The notes under the pieces: model-generated | Told to the model about the DNA's origin: nothing | The model's database searches: none | The model's input: the letters and a program-made list of their open reading frames with translations, nothing else | Program-made: the position numbers and the translations under genes | In this document: positions 7,757 through 18,500 of the stretch, one piece after another | Layout: each line of letters opens with the position of its first letter | Position numbering within the stretch: the stretch's first letter is position 1 | Assembly: GCF_021513235.1 (NCBI RefSeq) | Contig: NZ_CP090976.1 | Coordinates: 806,001-870,000 of the forward strand | Reading direction: 5' to 3' | DNA: 64,000 nucleotides | From: Kaistella sp. 97-N-M2 | GTDB lineage: Bacteria > Bacteroidota > Bacteroidia > Flavobacteriales > Weeksellaceae

Positions 7757-9466
7757 ATGAATCAAAAATGGATTTACAAACCCGAACCCAATGAAGATAT
7801 TGTGGATGGACTTAGTTCTTCACTAGGCTTTGGAACATTCGAATCCAAAATCCTCGTCATGCGTGGCATTGATAATTATCAGAAGGCCCGCGAATTCTTC
7901 AAGCCGAACCTCAACGACATCCATAACCCGTTTCTCATGAAAGACATGCAGCTTGCGGTCGACCGTATTGCCACTGCAATTGAGAATGGGGAGAAAATAA
8001 TGGTTTATGGAGATTATGATGTGGACGGAACTACCGCCGTCGCATTAATGTACCTTTACCTCAGCAAAATTGTAGATAAAAAATACCTAACCTACTATAT
8101 ACCCGACCGGAATATTGAGGGATATGGCATTTCAAATGAAGGCATCGATTTTGCGAAAGAATATGGTTTTTCCCTGATTATAGCCCTCGACTGCGGCATC
8201 AAAGCGATCGATAAAGTGGAATATGCGAAAAACTTGAACGTAGACTTTATCATTTGTGACCACCATTTACCCGGCGAAAAAATTCCTGCCGCAATAGCGG
8301 TTTTAGATCCTAAGAGAGTAGACTGCCGCTATCCCTTTAAAGAACTTTCGGGTTGTGGCGTGGGCTTTAAGCTCTGCCAGGGATTAAATACGATTTATAA
8401 AATTCCCGAAGCCGAACTTTTTGAACTGACCGATCTTTTGGCCATCTCCATCGCCGCAGATATTGTTTCGATGACGGGTGAAAACAGAGTTTTGGCCAAA
8501 CAGGGCCTCAAAGTTCTGCGGAAATCCCGAAACCTTGGCTTAAGAATGTTGATCCCGGAAGATAAATTGGCCACCTTCGAAATCTCCAACATTGTTTTTG
8601 AAATTGCGCCAAAAATTAACGCTGCCGGCAGAATTTCGCATGGTAAAGCTGCCGTAGAATTAATGGTTTCCGACAATCTGAAACAGGCGCATCAAATTGT
8701 AAACGACATTATAACGTTGAACGATTCGCGCCGGGAAATGGATACGAGCAGCACCGTTGAAGCACTGTTACAGGTAGAAACAACCGGCCAGCTCAATAAT
8801 TACTCCACCGTTGTATATGGCGCCGGCTGGAACAAAGGAGTGATCGGAATTGTAGCCTCGCGCCTTACCGAAACCTTCTACAAACCCACGATTGTTTTTG
8901 CGGACGGAAATAACGGCGAAATGGTAGCATCGGCGCGCTCAATCGCCGATTTCGATGTACATGATGCGCTGGAAAACTGTTCTGATCTTTTTTTAAAATT
9001 TGGCGGCCACCCTGCTGCAGCCGGACTTTCGATGGATAAAGATAAATTCGATCTTTTTAAAGATAAATTTGAAAGTGTGGTAGCGGCGAAAATTCAGGAA
9101 CATCAAAAAGAACCAAGCGTAACCATCGATTCCGTAGTGGAACTGGATGATTTAAATAAAGATTTTTTCAACTTTCACCGCAAACTTTCGCCCTTTGGTC
9201 CGAACAATATGAAACCCGTTTTAGTTCTAAAAAATCAAAAGGTTTCTGGGTACGTAAAAACGATGGGTAAAGACAGCAATCATTTAAAATTCTTCATCAA
9301 ACAGGAGTCCAGCGGACGAAATATTGAGTGCGTCGGCTTTAAACTTGGCAAATACTCCGATCAGTTTCGGGAAAAAACTTTCGACATCGCTTTTACCGCC
9401 GAAGAAAATCACTGGAAAGGAAATGTGACTTACTTTTTAAACATCCGCGACGTCAAGTTTAATTAA
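7757..9466 (+). CDS. recJ: Single-stranded-DNA-specific exonuclease RecJ
   Basis: A 569-residue RecJ, the 5'-3' single-strand DNA exonuclease of the RecF recombination and mismatch-repair pathways. The DHH phosphoesterase motifs are visible: YGDYDVDGTTA (about 79-89), a conserved Asp in LIIALDCGIKA, and CDHHLPGE (about 172-179). The DHHA1 domain has GWNKGVIGIVASRLTE and GGHPAAAGLSM (about 417-427). The C-terminal OB-like region (LSPFGPNNMKPV onward) is also present. Length is normal. It ends 3 bp from the convergent gene on the minus strand, with no terminator between them. Confidence 0.97.
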   Translation: MNQKWIYKPEPNEDIVDGLSSSLGFGTFESKILVMRGIDNYQKAREFFKPNLNDIHNPFLMKDMQLAVDRIATAIENGEKIMVYGDYDVDGTTAVALMYLYLSKIVDKKYLTYYIPDRNIEGYGISNEGIDFAKEYGFSLIIALDCGIKAIDKVEYAKNLNVDFIICDHHLPGEKIPAAIAVLDPKRVDCRYPFKELSGCGVGFKLCQGLNTIYKIPEAELFELTDLLAISIAADIVSMTGENRVLAKQGLKVLRKSRNLGLRMLIPEDKLATFEISNIVFEIAPKINAAGRISHGKAAVELMVSDNLKQAHQIVNDIITLNDSRREMDTSSTVEALLQVETTGQLNNYSTVVYGAGWNKGVIGIVASRLTETFYKPTIVFADGNNGEMVASARSIADFDVHDALENCSDLFLKFGGHPAAAGLSMDKDKFDLFKDKFESVVAAKIQEHQKEPSVTIDSVVELDDLNKDFFNFHRKLSPFGPNNMKPVLVLKNQKVSGYVKTMGKDSNHLKFFIKQESSGRNIECVGFKLGKYSDQFREKTFDIAFTAEENHWKGNVTYFLNIRDVKFN

Positions 9467-9469
9467 AAA

Positions 9470-10621
9470 CTATAACAACGGTTGTCTTTCAAACTTTTTC
9501 GAGCGGTCAAAAAGATAGCGGTAGGTGGCCAGCTTTCGCGTCACTTCTGTTTCTAAACTTTCGGCGATATTTATCATTTTCGGGTTAAAATCGCCAATCC
9601 ACTGCATTTCGTAATCTTCAAAATGAGTGGCTTTGCTGAAATGTTTTGTGCCTTCCCAGATCATAAAGCCGTCGATTCCTTTTCTTTGCCACTCCGGAAT
9701 AATGCCGAAAACAAGGCCCACCATCTTTTTATTTCTCGTGAATTTCTTTACCCACAGAAATTTCAATTTTTGCCACCACCCAAATTTTCCGTTCAGGTAT
9801 TTAAACCATTGATTCAAATCGGGAATGTTCATCCACATGGCAATCGGCTTTTCATTTTCGTAAACGAACCACGAAATATGGTCATTGATCACGGGTTTTA
9901 GGGTCGTAAAAAGCTTTAGCGTCTGCGCGTTTGTAATCTGTTTTCCTTCTCCATGGGTGGCCCAGGCTTTATTATACACTTCGGTAAAATCATCGGCATA
10001 TTTTTCCAGCTGTTTTGCCTTCATTCGCCGAGCCGAAATGTCTTTGTTCTTCGCGATGCGCGCGTGCATCGCCCTAAAACTTTCCGCTACCGGATCGTGA
10101 ATTTTTCGGCCAAAACACAATTGATTGAAATAAATTTCGAAGCCGTAGTTTTCAAAAAGCGATTTATAATAGGGCAAATTGTAATTCATAGCGTACAAAG
10201 GCTCCGAAAAACCCTCGATCAAAAGACCCCAGAACTGATCGCGTTCCCCGAAGTTGATAGGACCGTCCATCGCCTCCATTCCTTTTTCCTGCAGTTTCGA
10301 TTTGGCAAAATCAAAAATAAAATTGGCAGTTGGCTGATCGTCGATGCAGTCAAAAAAACCAATTCCACCCGTTGGCTGCTTTTGGCGGTATTTTTTATTG
10401 ATGAAGACGGCAATTTTGCCCACCATTTCGCCTTTATCATTCAAGAAAAGAAAGCGTTCACATTCTCCGAATCTAAAGAACTTATTTTTTTTATCGTCGA
10501 AAACCCCTTCAATATCTTTGTCGAGCGGACGGATATAATTCGGATCATTTTTAAAAATCTGGGCGGGAAAATTAAGAAATTGGTGATGATGTTCGTCGGA
10601 AACGACTTTTACTGCCTTCAT
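9470..10621 (-). CDS. GNAT-superfamily-like protein of unknown substrate
   Basis: A 383-residue soluble protein with a GNAT-like layout. An N-terminal module (to about 175) holds NFIRPLDKD-like and GGIGFFDCIDDQPTA segments. A C-terminal module holds ISWFVYENEKPIAMWMNIPD and a coenzyme-A-loop-like stretch GIIPEWQRKGIDGFMIWEG (about 312-330). Proteins of this length and pattern are common in Flavobacteriia and usually carry only a GNAT label. Neither substrate nor pathway can be read from the context: it sits convergent to recJ and divergent from the KefF-like gene. Confidence 0.7.
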   Translation of the reverse strand: MKAVKVVSDEHHHQFLNFPAQIFKNDPNYIRPLDKDIEGVFDDKKNKFFRFGECERFLFLNDKGEMVGKIAVFINKKYRQKQPTGGIGFFDCIDDQPTANFIFDFAKSKLQEKGMEAMDGPINFGERDQFWGLLIEGFSEPLYAMNYNLPYYKSLFENYGFEIYFNQLCFGRKIHDPVAESFRAMHARIAKNKDISARRMKAKQLEKYADDFTEVYNKAWATHGEGKQITNAQTLKLFTTLKPVINDHISWFVYENEKPIAMWMNIPDLNQWFKYLNGKFGWWQKLKFLWVKKFTRNKKMVGLVFGIIPEWQRKGIDGFMIWEGTKHFSKATHFEDYEMQWIGDFNPKMINIAESLETEVTRKLATYRYLFDRSKKFERQPLL

Positions 10622-10696
10622 GTCTCAAAAATAAGGATTATTTTATTTTGAGAAAGTTGGAGTCTTTAGTTTTTTTTATTATTTTTAGGGAAATTG

Positions 10697-11224
10697 ATGA
10701 CTTTGAAAAAAACCCTTGTAATTTTTGCGCATCCTTACTTCGAATATTCTACGGCAAACCTGGAATTGGTAAAGATTTATGAGGGAATTGAAAACTTGCA
10801 CTTTAAAGATTTATACGAAGAATATCCGGATTTTCATATTCCTGCGTTTCGGGAACGGAAAAGAATCCGCCAGTATGAAAGATTGGTTTTTCACTTTCCG
10901 CTCATCTGGTTCAGTATTCCGCCGCTGCTTAAATTGTGGATCGACGAGGTTTTCGATATGACCTGGACGGCGAACGTGAATCATCCACTACAAAACAAAG
11001 ATGCCGTAATTATTGTAACCGTGGGCGGAAAGGAAGAAAACTACACCGAAAACGGCTTATATCAAACAAAGATTTCAGAATTATTAAAATCTCTAACGCT
11101 CTCTTTACGCGTGAACAACATCAAAGTCATCGATTTTATTACAGTATATGATGCCGACGATTTAGAAAAAGAAGAACTTCAGGAAGTTTCGGCCCAAATT
11201 CAAAAAACCTTACAAAAACCATGA
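10697..11224 (+). CDS. NAD(P)H oxidoreductase, KefF/flavodoxin-fold family
   Basis: A 175-residue flavodoxin-fold quinone-reductase-like protein. It shows KTLVIFAHPYFEYSTAN (FMN phosphate loop), RLVFHFPLIWFSIPPLLKLW and DAVIIVTVGGKEENY. The ATG at 10697 follows a TTG that could also be read. Its stop overlaps the next gene's start (ATGA at 11221-11224), so the two are translationally coupled. In E. coli, KefF is the cytoplasmic activator of the KefC potassium efflux channel, and the same pairing here supports that role. It may also reduce quinones or electrophiles in its own right. Confidence 0.88.
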   Translation: MTLKKTLVIFAHPYFEYSTANLELVKIYEGIENLHFKDLYEEYPDFHIPAFRERKRIRQYERLVFHFPLIWFSIPPLLKLWIDEVFDMTWTANVNHPLQNKDAVIIVTVGGKEENYTENGLYQTKISELLKSLTLSLRVNNIKVIDFITVYDADDLEKEELQEVSAQIQKTLQKP

Positions 11225-13056
11225 TGGAAAATTCACTTGCAATGACCGCGCTTATTTTTTTGGGTGCAGCCATCATTATGGTGCCGCTCGTCCGGAAGTT
11301 GGGCCTGAGTTCGGTAATTGGTTTTATTTTAGGGGGCATCATCATTGGACCTTTTGTTTTGAAACTGACGGGGCACGATTCCGACGACATTATGCATACC
11401 ACGGAGTTTGGGGTAATTATGTTGTTATTTTTGATCGGACTGGAGATTGAACCGAAAAAATTCTGGAAAATCCGAAAGAAAATTTTTGGGATGGGTTTAA
11501 GCCAAATGCTGCTCACCGTGGTGATCCTTTTCAGCATTTTTTACGTGGCAAAATGGCGACCCGATCAGGCGTTGGTGGCGGCATTGTGTTTTGCGCTTTC
11601 TTCCACGGCCATTGTGCTCCAAACGCTGAAAGAAAAAAATATTTTCCGAACAGAAGCTGGGGAATCATCTTTTTCTATCCTGCTTTTTCAGGATATTTCG
11701 GTGATCCCGATCCTGGCTTTGTTACCCGTTATCGCATCGCGACCGAAAGATCAGGAGAAAATGATCCTTTTGCAGTATCTGCCGGATTGGCTGCAGCCGT
11801 TCTCCATTATTTTGGGCGTGCTTCTTCTGATATTTCTGGGACGTTATATATTTGTGCCCTTTTTACGCTATGTTTCGCGGTCCGGGATGAACGAATTATT
11901 AACCGCCTCCTCACTTTTTCTTGTTATCGGCGTATCTGAACTTATGGATGCCGTGGGTTTAAGTCCCGCTTTGGGCGCTTTTATTGCGGGAGTTATGTTG
12001 GCCACAAGTGAATTTCGGCACGAACTGGAAAGCCAGATCGATCCTTTCAAGGGATTACTGCTGGCTGTATTTTTTGTGAGCGTTGGGGCAACCATCAACT
12101 TTTTTGTGATCATGGAAGATCCCATGTTTATCTTCACCACCACGGTGGTTGTTCTCGCAGTAAAATTCGGAGTTCTTTTTGGGGTGGGAAAATTTTTCAA
12201 ATTAAAGATAGATCAAAACTTTATGGTCGCCTTTGCGCTGTCCCAAATTGGTGAATTTGCCTTTGTGCTGATTAATTATTCAACAAATCTATATTTGCTG
12301 GATCCCAAGCTTAACGCGCAGTTACTGGCTATTACAGCGATTACCATGTGTGTGACTCCCATTTTGTTAATCATCAACGATAAATTCATCGAACCGCGCT
12401 GGCACAAACCCCAAAACGACGACGACGAAATTACAGAACCCGTTAAACAGCAGAAAATAATTATCGTTGGTTTCGGTCATTTTGGAAGCACCGTCGGAAG
12501 ATTGCTGCGGGTGAACGGCATTAAAGCGACGGTTTTGGACAATGATCCCGAACGCGTGAATCTGTTACGATCCAATGGCTTTAAAGTTTATTTCGGCGAC
12601 GCTGCGAAACCCGGGATTTTACGCTCTGCCGGCGCTGAAACTGCGGATCTGCTGATCCTTTGCCTGGACAGCCCCGAGAAAAATAAATTCGTGGTGGAAT
12701 ATGCGCAGGAAAAATTTCCGCAACTGAAAATATTTGTGCGCGCGAAGAACCGTATCGATGCCTACGATTTTATCAATAACGGCGTTGATAATATTTACCG
12801 CGAAACTTTGGGAACTGCCGTCAACATGGCCGTTGATATTTTAACCGCCACAGGCATGCGGTCTTATGCAGCCCGAAGACTGGGGCAACGCTTTATGCTC
12901 ATTGATAAAGCGGTAACGCGTAAATTAGCCACCGAAAACAGCGATACCAAAACCACTTTTACAATGAAGGAATATCTGGAACGGGAAGCCGAACTTTTGG
13001 CGCAGGACAGTCACTCTTTCGATGAATCGCAATGGAACGAAAATGAAGGGTTTTAA
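11221..13056 (+). CDS. KefB/KefC-type monovalent cation:proton antiporter (CPA2) with TrkA-N domain
   Basis: A 611-residue protein. Residues 1-390 form about 12-13 membrane helices of the CPA2 Na+/H+ exchanger fold, with LGLSSVIGFILGGIIIGP, FALSSTAIVLQTL and GLSPALGAFIAGVMLATSEFRHE-like signatures. Residues about 415-530 form a TrkA-N/RCK nucleotide-binding domain (IIIVGFGHFGSTVGRLLR, VLDNDPERVNLLR). A short tail follows. It is coupled by a 4-base overlap to the KefF-like gene, which makes glutathione- or nucleotide-gated K+ efflux during electrophile or pH stress the likely role. The exact ion is not proven. Confidence 0.9.
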   Translation: MMENSLAMTALIFLGAAIIMVPLVRKLGLSSVIGFILGGIIIGPFVLKLTGHDSDDIMHTTEFGVIMLLFLIGLEIEPKKFWKIRKKIFGMGLSQMLLTVVILFSIFYVAKWRPDQALVAALCFALSSTAIVLQTLKEKNIFRTEAGESSFSILLFQDISVIPILALLPVIASRPKDQEKMILLQYLPDWLQPFSIILGVLLLIFLGRYIFVPFLRYVSRSGMNELLTASSLFLVIGVSELMDAVGLSPALGAFIAGVMLATSEFRHELESQIDPFKGLLLAVFFVSVGATINFFVIMEDPMFIFTTTVVVLAVKFGVLFGVGKFFKLKIDQNFMVAFALSQIGEFAFVLINYSTNLYLLDPKLNAQLLAITAITMCVTPILLIINDKFIEPRWHKPQNDDDEITEPVKQQKIIIVGFGHFGSTVGRLLRVNGIKATVLDNDPERVNLLRSNGFKVYFGDAAKPGILRSAGAETADLLILCLDSPEKNKFVVEYAQEKFPQLKIFVRAKNRIDAYDFINNGVDNIYRETLGTAVNMAVDILTATGMRSYAARRLGQRFMLIDKAVTRKLATENSDTKTTFTMKEYLEREAELLAQDSHSFDESQWNENEGF

Positions 13057-13057
13057 T

Positions 13058-13540
13058 TTAGTAATTTGGGCAATCCTGAACTTCGATATTGCCTAAATTC
13101 AGCGTTTGACCATTCAAAATGACTTTGATCTGCGCAAAACTCCCGGCAATGCAGTCTCCCGATCCATCCTGAAAATCACCATTTGCGGCATCGATTACCA
13201 CTCCGTCCCCAGAAATCTTATAGTTGTTTTCGGTAAATTCGAACCGGTCCAAAGCATAGGACTTGTCGCCAATCGTAATCACACCTTCATTTGAGTTTTG
13301 ATCAAAATAAAATAGAACCTTGCCATTTTGCGTAAAAACCGCTCTGCCTTTCTTGGAGGTAATGTTTTGTGGGATAATTTTAAAGGGACCATCCACCTCC
13401 GGATCCTGAAAAGTTGGAATTTGAATACTGTCTAACGTTGAAGCCGCGGAATCGATAACCTCTCGATTGGTGATGGTTCCCTTGTCTTTTTTACAGGACA
13501 CCGTAGCGGCGAAAACCATTAATATAAGGAGTTTTTTCAT
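13058..13540 (-). CDS. Small predicted lipoprotein, unknown function
   Basis: A 160-residue protein with a lipoprotein-like N-terminus: MKKLLILMVFAATVSC, with the Cys at 16 followed by KKDKG. The mature part is beta-rich with no recognised motif. Conspicuous stretches are KGRAVFTQNGKVLFYFDQNSN and VVIDAANGDFQDGSGDC, plus two further Cys (in SGDC and VQDC) that could form a disulfide. It follows the alpha-amylase-family gene by 30 bp on the same strand, so it may be in the same transcript. It meets the KefC-like gene tail to tail with a 1-base gap. Confidence 0.75.
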   Translation of the reverse strand: MKKLLILMVFAATVSCKKDKGTITNREVIDSAASTLDSIQIPTFQDPEVDGPFKIIPQNITSKKGRAVFTQNGKVLFYFDQNSNEGVITIGDKSYALDRFEFTENNYKISGDGVVIDAANGDFQDGSGDCIAGSFAQIKVILNGQTLNLGNIEVQDCPNY

Positions 13541-13570
13541 AATTTATTTTAAATTTAGGAGCAACAAGAA

Positions 13571-14941
13571 TCATTCCTTCACCAGGACGAGGTACGACCA
13601 CGGCGCCATTTCGAGGGATGTTTTGTCTTTCAGATTAAATAATTTCCCTGTAAAAAGTTCTTTGTATTTACCCCGAAAATACTTGGTATCGAGATTTACT
13701 TTAACTGTTTCCTTAGAAAAATTGAGAATTGGCAAAACCGCATCGGTATTTTTTTCGCGATGAAAAGAAATGATCTTATCCTGCTGATCATTGACGACGC
13801 GAATCATTTCACCGCCATATTTCCCGTTCCACAAAGCCTGATTTTTGTGTTTCAAGTGGAACAGCTTGTTGAATAACACTTCGTTTTCATTGTATTTCCA
13901 GTCAATAGGATCTTTCTCGAAAAATTTTAAGCTTCTGTTTAATCCGGCTTCCTGTCCACTGTAGCAAAGCATCATTCCATTCACAACACCGGTCATCACG
14001 ATTGCCGTTTTCAAGCCCTCGCCGAAGTTGAGGTAAGGATTTCCTTCCCAGGAATTTTTATCGTGATTATCGGTAAAAGTCATGCGGTAAGCATTCCGCG
14101 GAACTGAATTGACGTCGTGCGAAAGATACTCCACTAACCCCGGCAATTTCTGCTGGTTGACAGCAATCCGCAGCTGCTCCCACAAACTCCAGGAGTACGT
14201 CATGTCGAAGGATTTTTTAAACAGATCCCGACTCTCCCATTCCGCCAGCATGAAAACCGGTTTTATTTCATCGAGTTCTTTTCTGGCATTTTCCCAAAAA
14301 TCTACAGGAATAAAACCTGCGACATCGGCTCTGTATCCGTCTATATTTGCTTCTTTCAGCCAAAATTTCAGGGCCTCGGTCATGTATTTTCTAAAATCCG
14401 GCTGGTCGTAATCGAAATCGATGACATCATCCCAATCATACCACGGTGTGGGCTGATAATTTCCGGCTCTTGTTTTGGTGTACCACTCGGGATGTTCGGT
14501 TGCCAGCGGGTTATCCCAGGCAGAATGATTTCCAACCCAATCGATAATCACATACATCCCCATGGAATGAATTTGATCCACCAAATGCTGAAAATCTGTC
14601 ATGGTTCCAAACTCCGGATTGATGGCTTTAAAGTCTTTCACAGAATAATAACTGCCTAAACTTCCTTTTCTGTTTTTCTCCCCAATCGGATGAATCGGCA
14701 TGAGCCAGATGATATCGACCCCCATTTTTTTCAGACGCGGCAGATGCTTTTCGAAGGCCGCAAATGTTCCTTCCTGCGTATACTGCCGAAGATTCACTTC
14801 GTAGATTGTCGCATTTTTGCTCCATTCCGGATGCGTGATTTCTACATACTCTTTGGGTTGATACTGGGAATCTGTGGTTTGGCTTTTAGCGGTCGTCGTT
14901 CCCAAAACACTCAACACTAAAATTAAAAACCAGTTTTTCAT
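13571..14941 (-). CDS. Exported alpha-amylase family (GH13) glycoside hydrolase
   Basis: A 456-residue protein with a signal peptide (1-20, ending TTAKSQ) and a GH13 (beta/alpha)8 barrel. The four conserved regions are visible: DWVGNHSAWD (region I), GYRADVAGFIP (region II, nucleophile Asp near 204), MLAEWES (region III, acid Glu near 232) and FTDNHDKNSWEG (region IV, near 288). A short all-beta C-terminal domain ends the protein (ILNFSKETVKV onward). It should cleave or transfer alpha-glucosidic bonds in the periplasm or outside. The exact substrate (starch, maltodextrin, trehalose-type) is not clear. It lies 5 bp downstream of aroQ, with the small lipoprotein gene after it. Confidence 0.92.
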   Translation of the reverse strand: MKNWFLILVLSVLGTTTAKSQTTDSQYQPKEYVEITHPEWSKNATIYEVNLRQYTQEGTFAAFEKHLPRLKKMGVDIIWLMPIHPIGEKNRKGSLGSYYSVKDFKAINPEFGTMTDFQHLVDQIHSMGMYVIIDWVGNHSAWDNPLATEHPEWYTKTRAGNYQPTPWYDWDDVIDFDYDQPDFRKYMTEALKFWLKEANIDGYRADVAGFIPVDFWENARKELDEIKPVFMLAEWESRDLFKKSFDMTYSWSLWEQLRIAVNQQKLPGLVEYLSHDVNSVPRNAYRMTFTDNHDKNSWEGNPYLNFGEGLKTAIVMTGVVNGMMLCYSGQEAGLNRSLKFFEKDPIDWKYNENEVLFNKLFHLKHKNQALWNGKYGGEMIRVVNDQQDKIISFHREKNTDAVLPILNFSKETVKVNLDTKYFRGKYKELFTGKLFNLKDKTSLEMAPWSYLVLVKE

Positions 14942-14946
14942 GCCTT

Positions 14947-15357
14947 TTATTTATTTAAACTTAAAATGGCGAGGCGGTAACCTTCCAGGCCGAAACCGCT
15001 TAAAATCCCGTCTGTGTAAGCCGCGGTCACCGATTTCTGGCGAAAGTCTTCTCTTTTATAAATGTTGCTGATATGAACTTCAATCTTCGGCTTCCCGATA
15101 TTTTTCAGACAATCTGCAATAGCGTAGGAATAGTGCGTGAATGCCCCTGCATTAAGAATCAAAGCCTCAAAATCGTTAACCTGCAACCGGTTGATGATCT
15201 CGCCTTCAATATTGGACTGATAGAACAAAATTTCGTGCGCGGGAAAATCATTTTTTAATGTCTCAAGAAAATCTTCCATAGTAAGACTGCCATATATTTC
15301 AGGTTCGCGCTGGCCCAGCAGATTGAGGTTGGGACCGTTCAGGATTAAAATTTTCAT
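14947..15357 (-). CDS. aroQ: Type II 3-dehydroquinate dehydratase
   Basis: A 136-residue enzyme of the shikimate pathway that dehydrates 3-dehydroquinate to 3-dehydroshikimate. Diagnostic residues are ILNGPNLNLLGQREPEIYG at the N-terminus (catalytic Tyr/Arg loop), FYQSNIEGEIIN, LILNAGAFTHYSYAI (His/Asn site) and VHISNIYKREDFR. Length matches the small dodecameric type II family. It is the first gene of a minus-strand run leading into the amylase gene. Confidence 0.97.
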   Translation of the reverse strand: MKILILNGPNLNLLGQREPEIYGSLTMEDFLETLKNDFPAHEILFYQSNIEGEIINRLQVNDFEALILNAGAFTHYSYAIADCLKNIGKPKIEVHISNIYKREDFRQKSVTAAYTDGILSGFGLEGYRLAILSLNK

Positions 15358-15507
15358 GCTTAAATTTTTACAAATATAAGTGGTTTAAGAAAAACAAAAG
15401 TCGGCTTTTTATGCAAGAGGTCTTAATTATGAATATCTAAAAACGGCTGTTGTGCGGGCACGTCATATAAAATATACAAAATTACCGTCATTTATGGTAT
15501 AAAAATG

Positions 15508-15515
15508 TATTTTTG
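15508..15515 (+). promoter_or_regulatory. -7 promoter element of the tamB-tamL run
   Basis: TATTTTTG matches TAnnTTTG. It lies 28 bases upstream of a GTG at 15544 and just inside a longer ORF that begins with ATG at 15505, so it argues that the real start is the GTG. Confidence 0.5.
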
Positions 15516-15543
15516 TATTTACAACAATTGTTATTTCTACCAC

Positions 15544-18500
15544 GTGAATATTTACAAACGGATTTTAAAATACCTCGGGATTTTTCTGGGTTCGGTGCTA
15601 CTGCTTTTGGTTATCTTGGTTTTCAGTCTGCAAATACCTGCAGTTCAAAACTTTGCCAAGGGAAAACTTGTTAACTATCTGCAGGAAAAAATCCACACCG
15701 AGGTTTCTTTAGAGCGGGTTTATATCGATTTTCCGAACAGTCTGGTTATGGAAAACCTCTATTTAAAGGGCCAAAAAGTAGATACACTTTTATTTGCGCG
15801 TAAACTGGATGTAGGATTAAACATCCCGAAACTTCTGAAAAACACCGCCGACATTACCTCCGTTGATCTGCAGGGCGTGAAAGCAAACGTCGTTCGTAAC
15901 CAAAATGGCACTTTTAATTTCGACTACATTATCGATGCATTTGCAACCAAAGATGAAGAGGAAACGCCTTCCAAACCTTTTATTATTTCTTTGGATAAAA
16001 TTAATTTAAAGGACATTGGGATTTCTTTTATCGACCAGCAATCCCGAAATGACATTAATCTTTATTTTAAATCTTTCGACACGCGCGTAAAAACTTTTGA
16101 TCTTCAAAATAATTCCTACGCGGCCAACGACATTAATATGGATGGTCTCCGCCTGAAATTAAAGCAGGATCTTTTGGAGGAAGTTTCGGATAAAGTAGAA
16201 GAAAAAGTAGATTCTTTGAACCAACAAAAACCGATGAAACTGGGTTTAAATAAAATTAAACTTACCAATTTCAACATCGATTATGGCGATGAAAACACGA
16301 AAACTTTTGCGAAAGTTATTTTCAAGGAGCTCAGCACAAAGATTAACCAACTCGATCTGAAAAAAAGCAATTTCGGCATCGATCAGCTTTATCTGAAAGG
16401 CGCCGATATTAATGCAAAACTCTTTTTACCCGCCCAGAATGCCAATCCAAAAAAAGCTGAAAATCCGGCAACTTCCAGCCCGGACGAATCTTTGGCGCTT
16501 CTGCTGAAAAAAATGACTTTGGATGATGTGAAAGTTGTTTACGACAATACAGCCATCGCACGTACGAGAAGCGGAATGGATTTTAACCATTTAAATTTTT
16601 CCAAAATGAATCTTGAGGTGCGCAACTTCCAGATGAAAAACGGCACTTTTGCCGGGACGGTAAATTCCGCGCAAATTAAAGAACAGCGCGGTTTGGATAT
16701 ACAAAAATTCCAAACAGATTTTGTGTACGAAGATCAACAGGCTTATTTGAAAGATCTCTACCTACAGACGCCAAAAACGGTACTGCGTGATGAAGTGGTG
16801 TTGAATTATAACTCCGTCGAACAGCTTTCTGCAAATCCCGGCGCGGTAAAAATTTCCGCCAATATTGAAAATTCCAAAGTAGGTTTTGCTGATATTTTGA
16901 TGTTGGTGCCAACGTTAAGAAATACGGCGCCCTTTAATAAATATCCAAACGCGATCTTAAACGTTAATACCAGATTAAAAGGAACCATCAACGATCTGAA
17001 CATCCAGACGCTGCAACTTTCCGGACTGGACCGCCTGAAAGTAAACGCTTCCGGAAAGATCAAAAACGCAATGGATCCGAAAAATTTATATTACGATCTG
17101 AAGATTGGCGAATTATCTTCTTCGGCAAAAACGATTTTTAATTTGGTTCCGAAAAATACGATTCCCAGTAACATTGCGCTTCCTTCTTATTTTAAGATAG
17201 CAGGAACGGCGAAAGGAACCACGGAAATTGTGAATGCAAATCTAAATCTCACTTCAACTTTAGGTAACGCCGCAGTTCGCGCGTCTGTTGATATGAAACG
17301 AAAAGACGCAGAACGTTATGATATTTTGGCCAATCTACAGAATCTTCAGATCGGACAAATCATTCAAAATAAAGATCTGGGCTCCATTACAGGACAAATT
17401 GCGGTTAAAGGCACCAGTTTCCATCCTGAAAAAGCAAACGCAATCATCAACGGCAATATCGCCGCCGTGTATTACAATGGCTACGTGTACCGAAATATGG
17501 CTTTGAACGGTAAAGTTAATCGCGGTGCTTATGTGATTAATCTAGATTCTAAAGATCCGAATGCGAATTTAAAACTACTTGCCTCGGGAAGTTTTACCGA
17601 AAAAAATCCCACGATCAAAGTTAAAGGACGCATCAATAAATTAGATCTAAATAAACTTGGTTTTTATACAGATCAAATGATTTTGGCCGGCGATATCGAT
17701 GCGGATTTCTCCAGCTTAAATCCGGATGCGCCGAATGGTTATCTGCGGTTAGACAACTTTGCGATCTCAGATACGAAAGATGTTTTCCCCTTGCAGGAAG
17801 TTTATCTCACCGCTCTTTCGACAGCGGACAGCAACCGAATTACGTTGCAATCCCAAATCGCAGATGTGGATTTAAGCGGGAAATATAAACTGACCCAAAT
17901 TTTCGGGTCGTTACAGCAAACGGTTAATCAATATTATCAGTTTCAAAAAGCCGGCACAAAAACGGCGAAAGTAGATCCAAATCAATTTTTTACGTTTAAT
18001 GCAAAGGTGAAAGATGATAATCTGCTGCGGAGATTTGTCCCGGAACTAACGGAGTTTGAACCCATCACCTTAGCCGGAAGTTACGACGCAGACTCACGCA
18101 GGTTAGAAGTTAACGGCCAGATTCCGCAGGTTACCTATGGTGCGAATAAAATCAGCGGCGGCACCTTAACCATTAATAATTTGAATGACGCCCTGGTCTA
18201 CGACGTACAACTGGCAGAATTTAAAAATGAGAGCATCGCGTTAATGAAAGTTGGTTTGAATGGTGATGTTAAAAATAATGTGATTACCTACAATGCCTCC
18301 ACGAAAGACGAAAAAGACGAGACCAAATTTTTGATCGCGGGCAATGCACAAAAACTCGGCGATCTTACGAAAATAAGTCTGAATCCGGATGGTTTGAAAT
18401 TGAATTACACCAATTGGCAGGTAACTCCGGACAATTTTATCCAGCTGAGCAGCGGCGGAATTTTAGCCAATAATTTTGGAATTTCGAATGCCGGAAGTGA

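Noticed and set aside
9953..10651. 232-codon plus-strand ORF
   Set aside because: It is opposite the GNAT-like gene at 9470-10621, which has coherent domain content; the plus frame has no recognisable pattern.
15505..15543. ATG start of tamB at 15505
   Set aside because: The -7 element TATTTTTG lies at 15508-15515, after this ATG, and the extension (MYFCIYNNCYFYH) is unlike a signal anchor.
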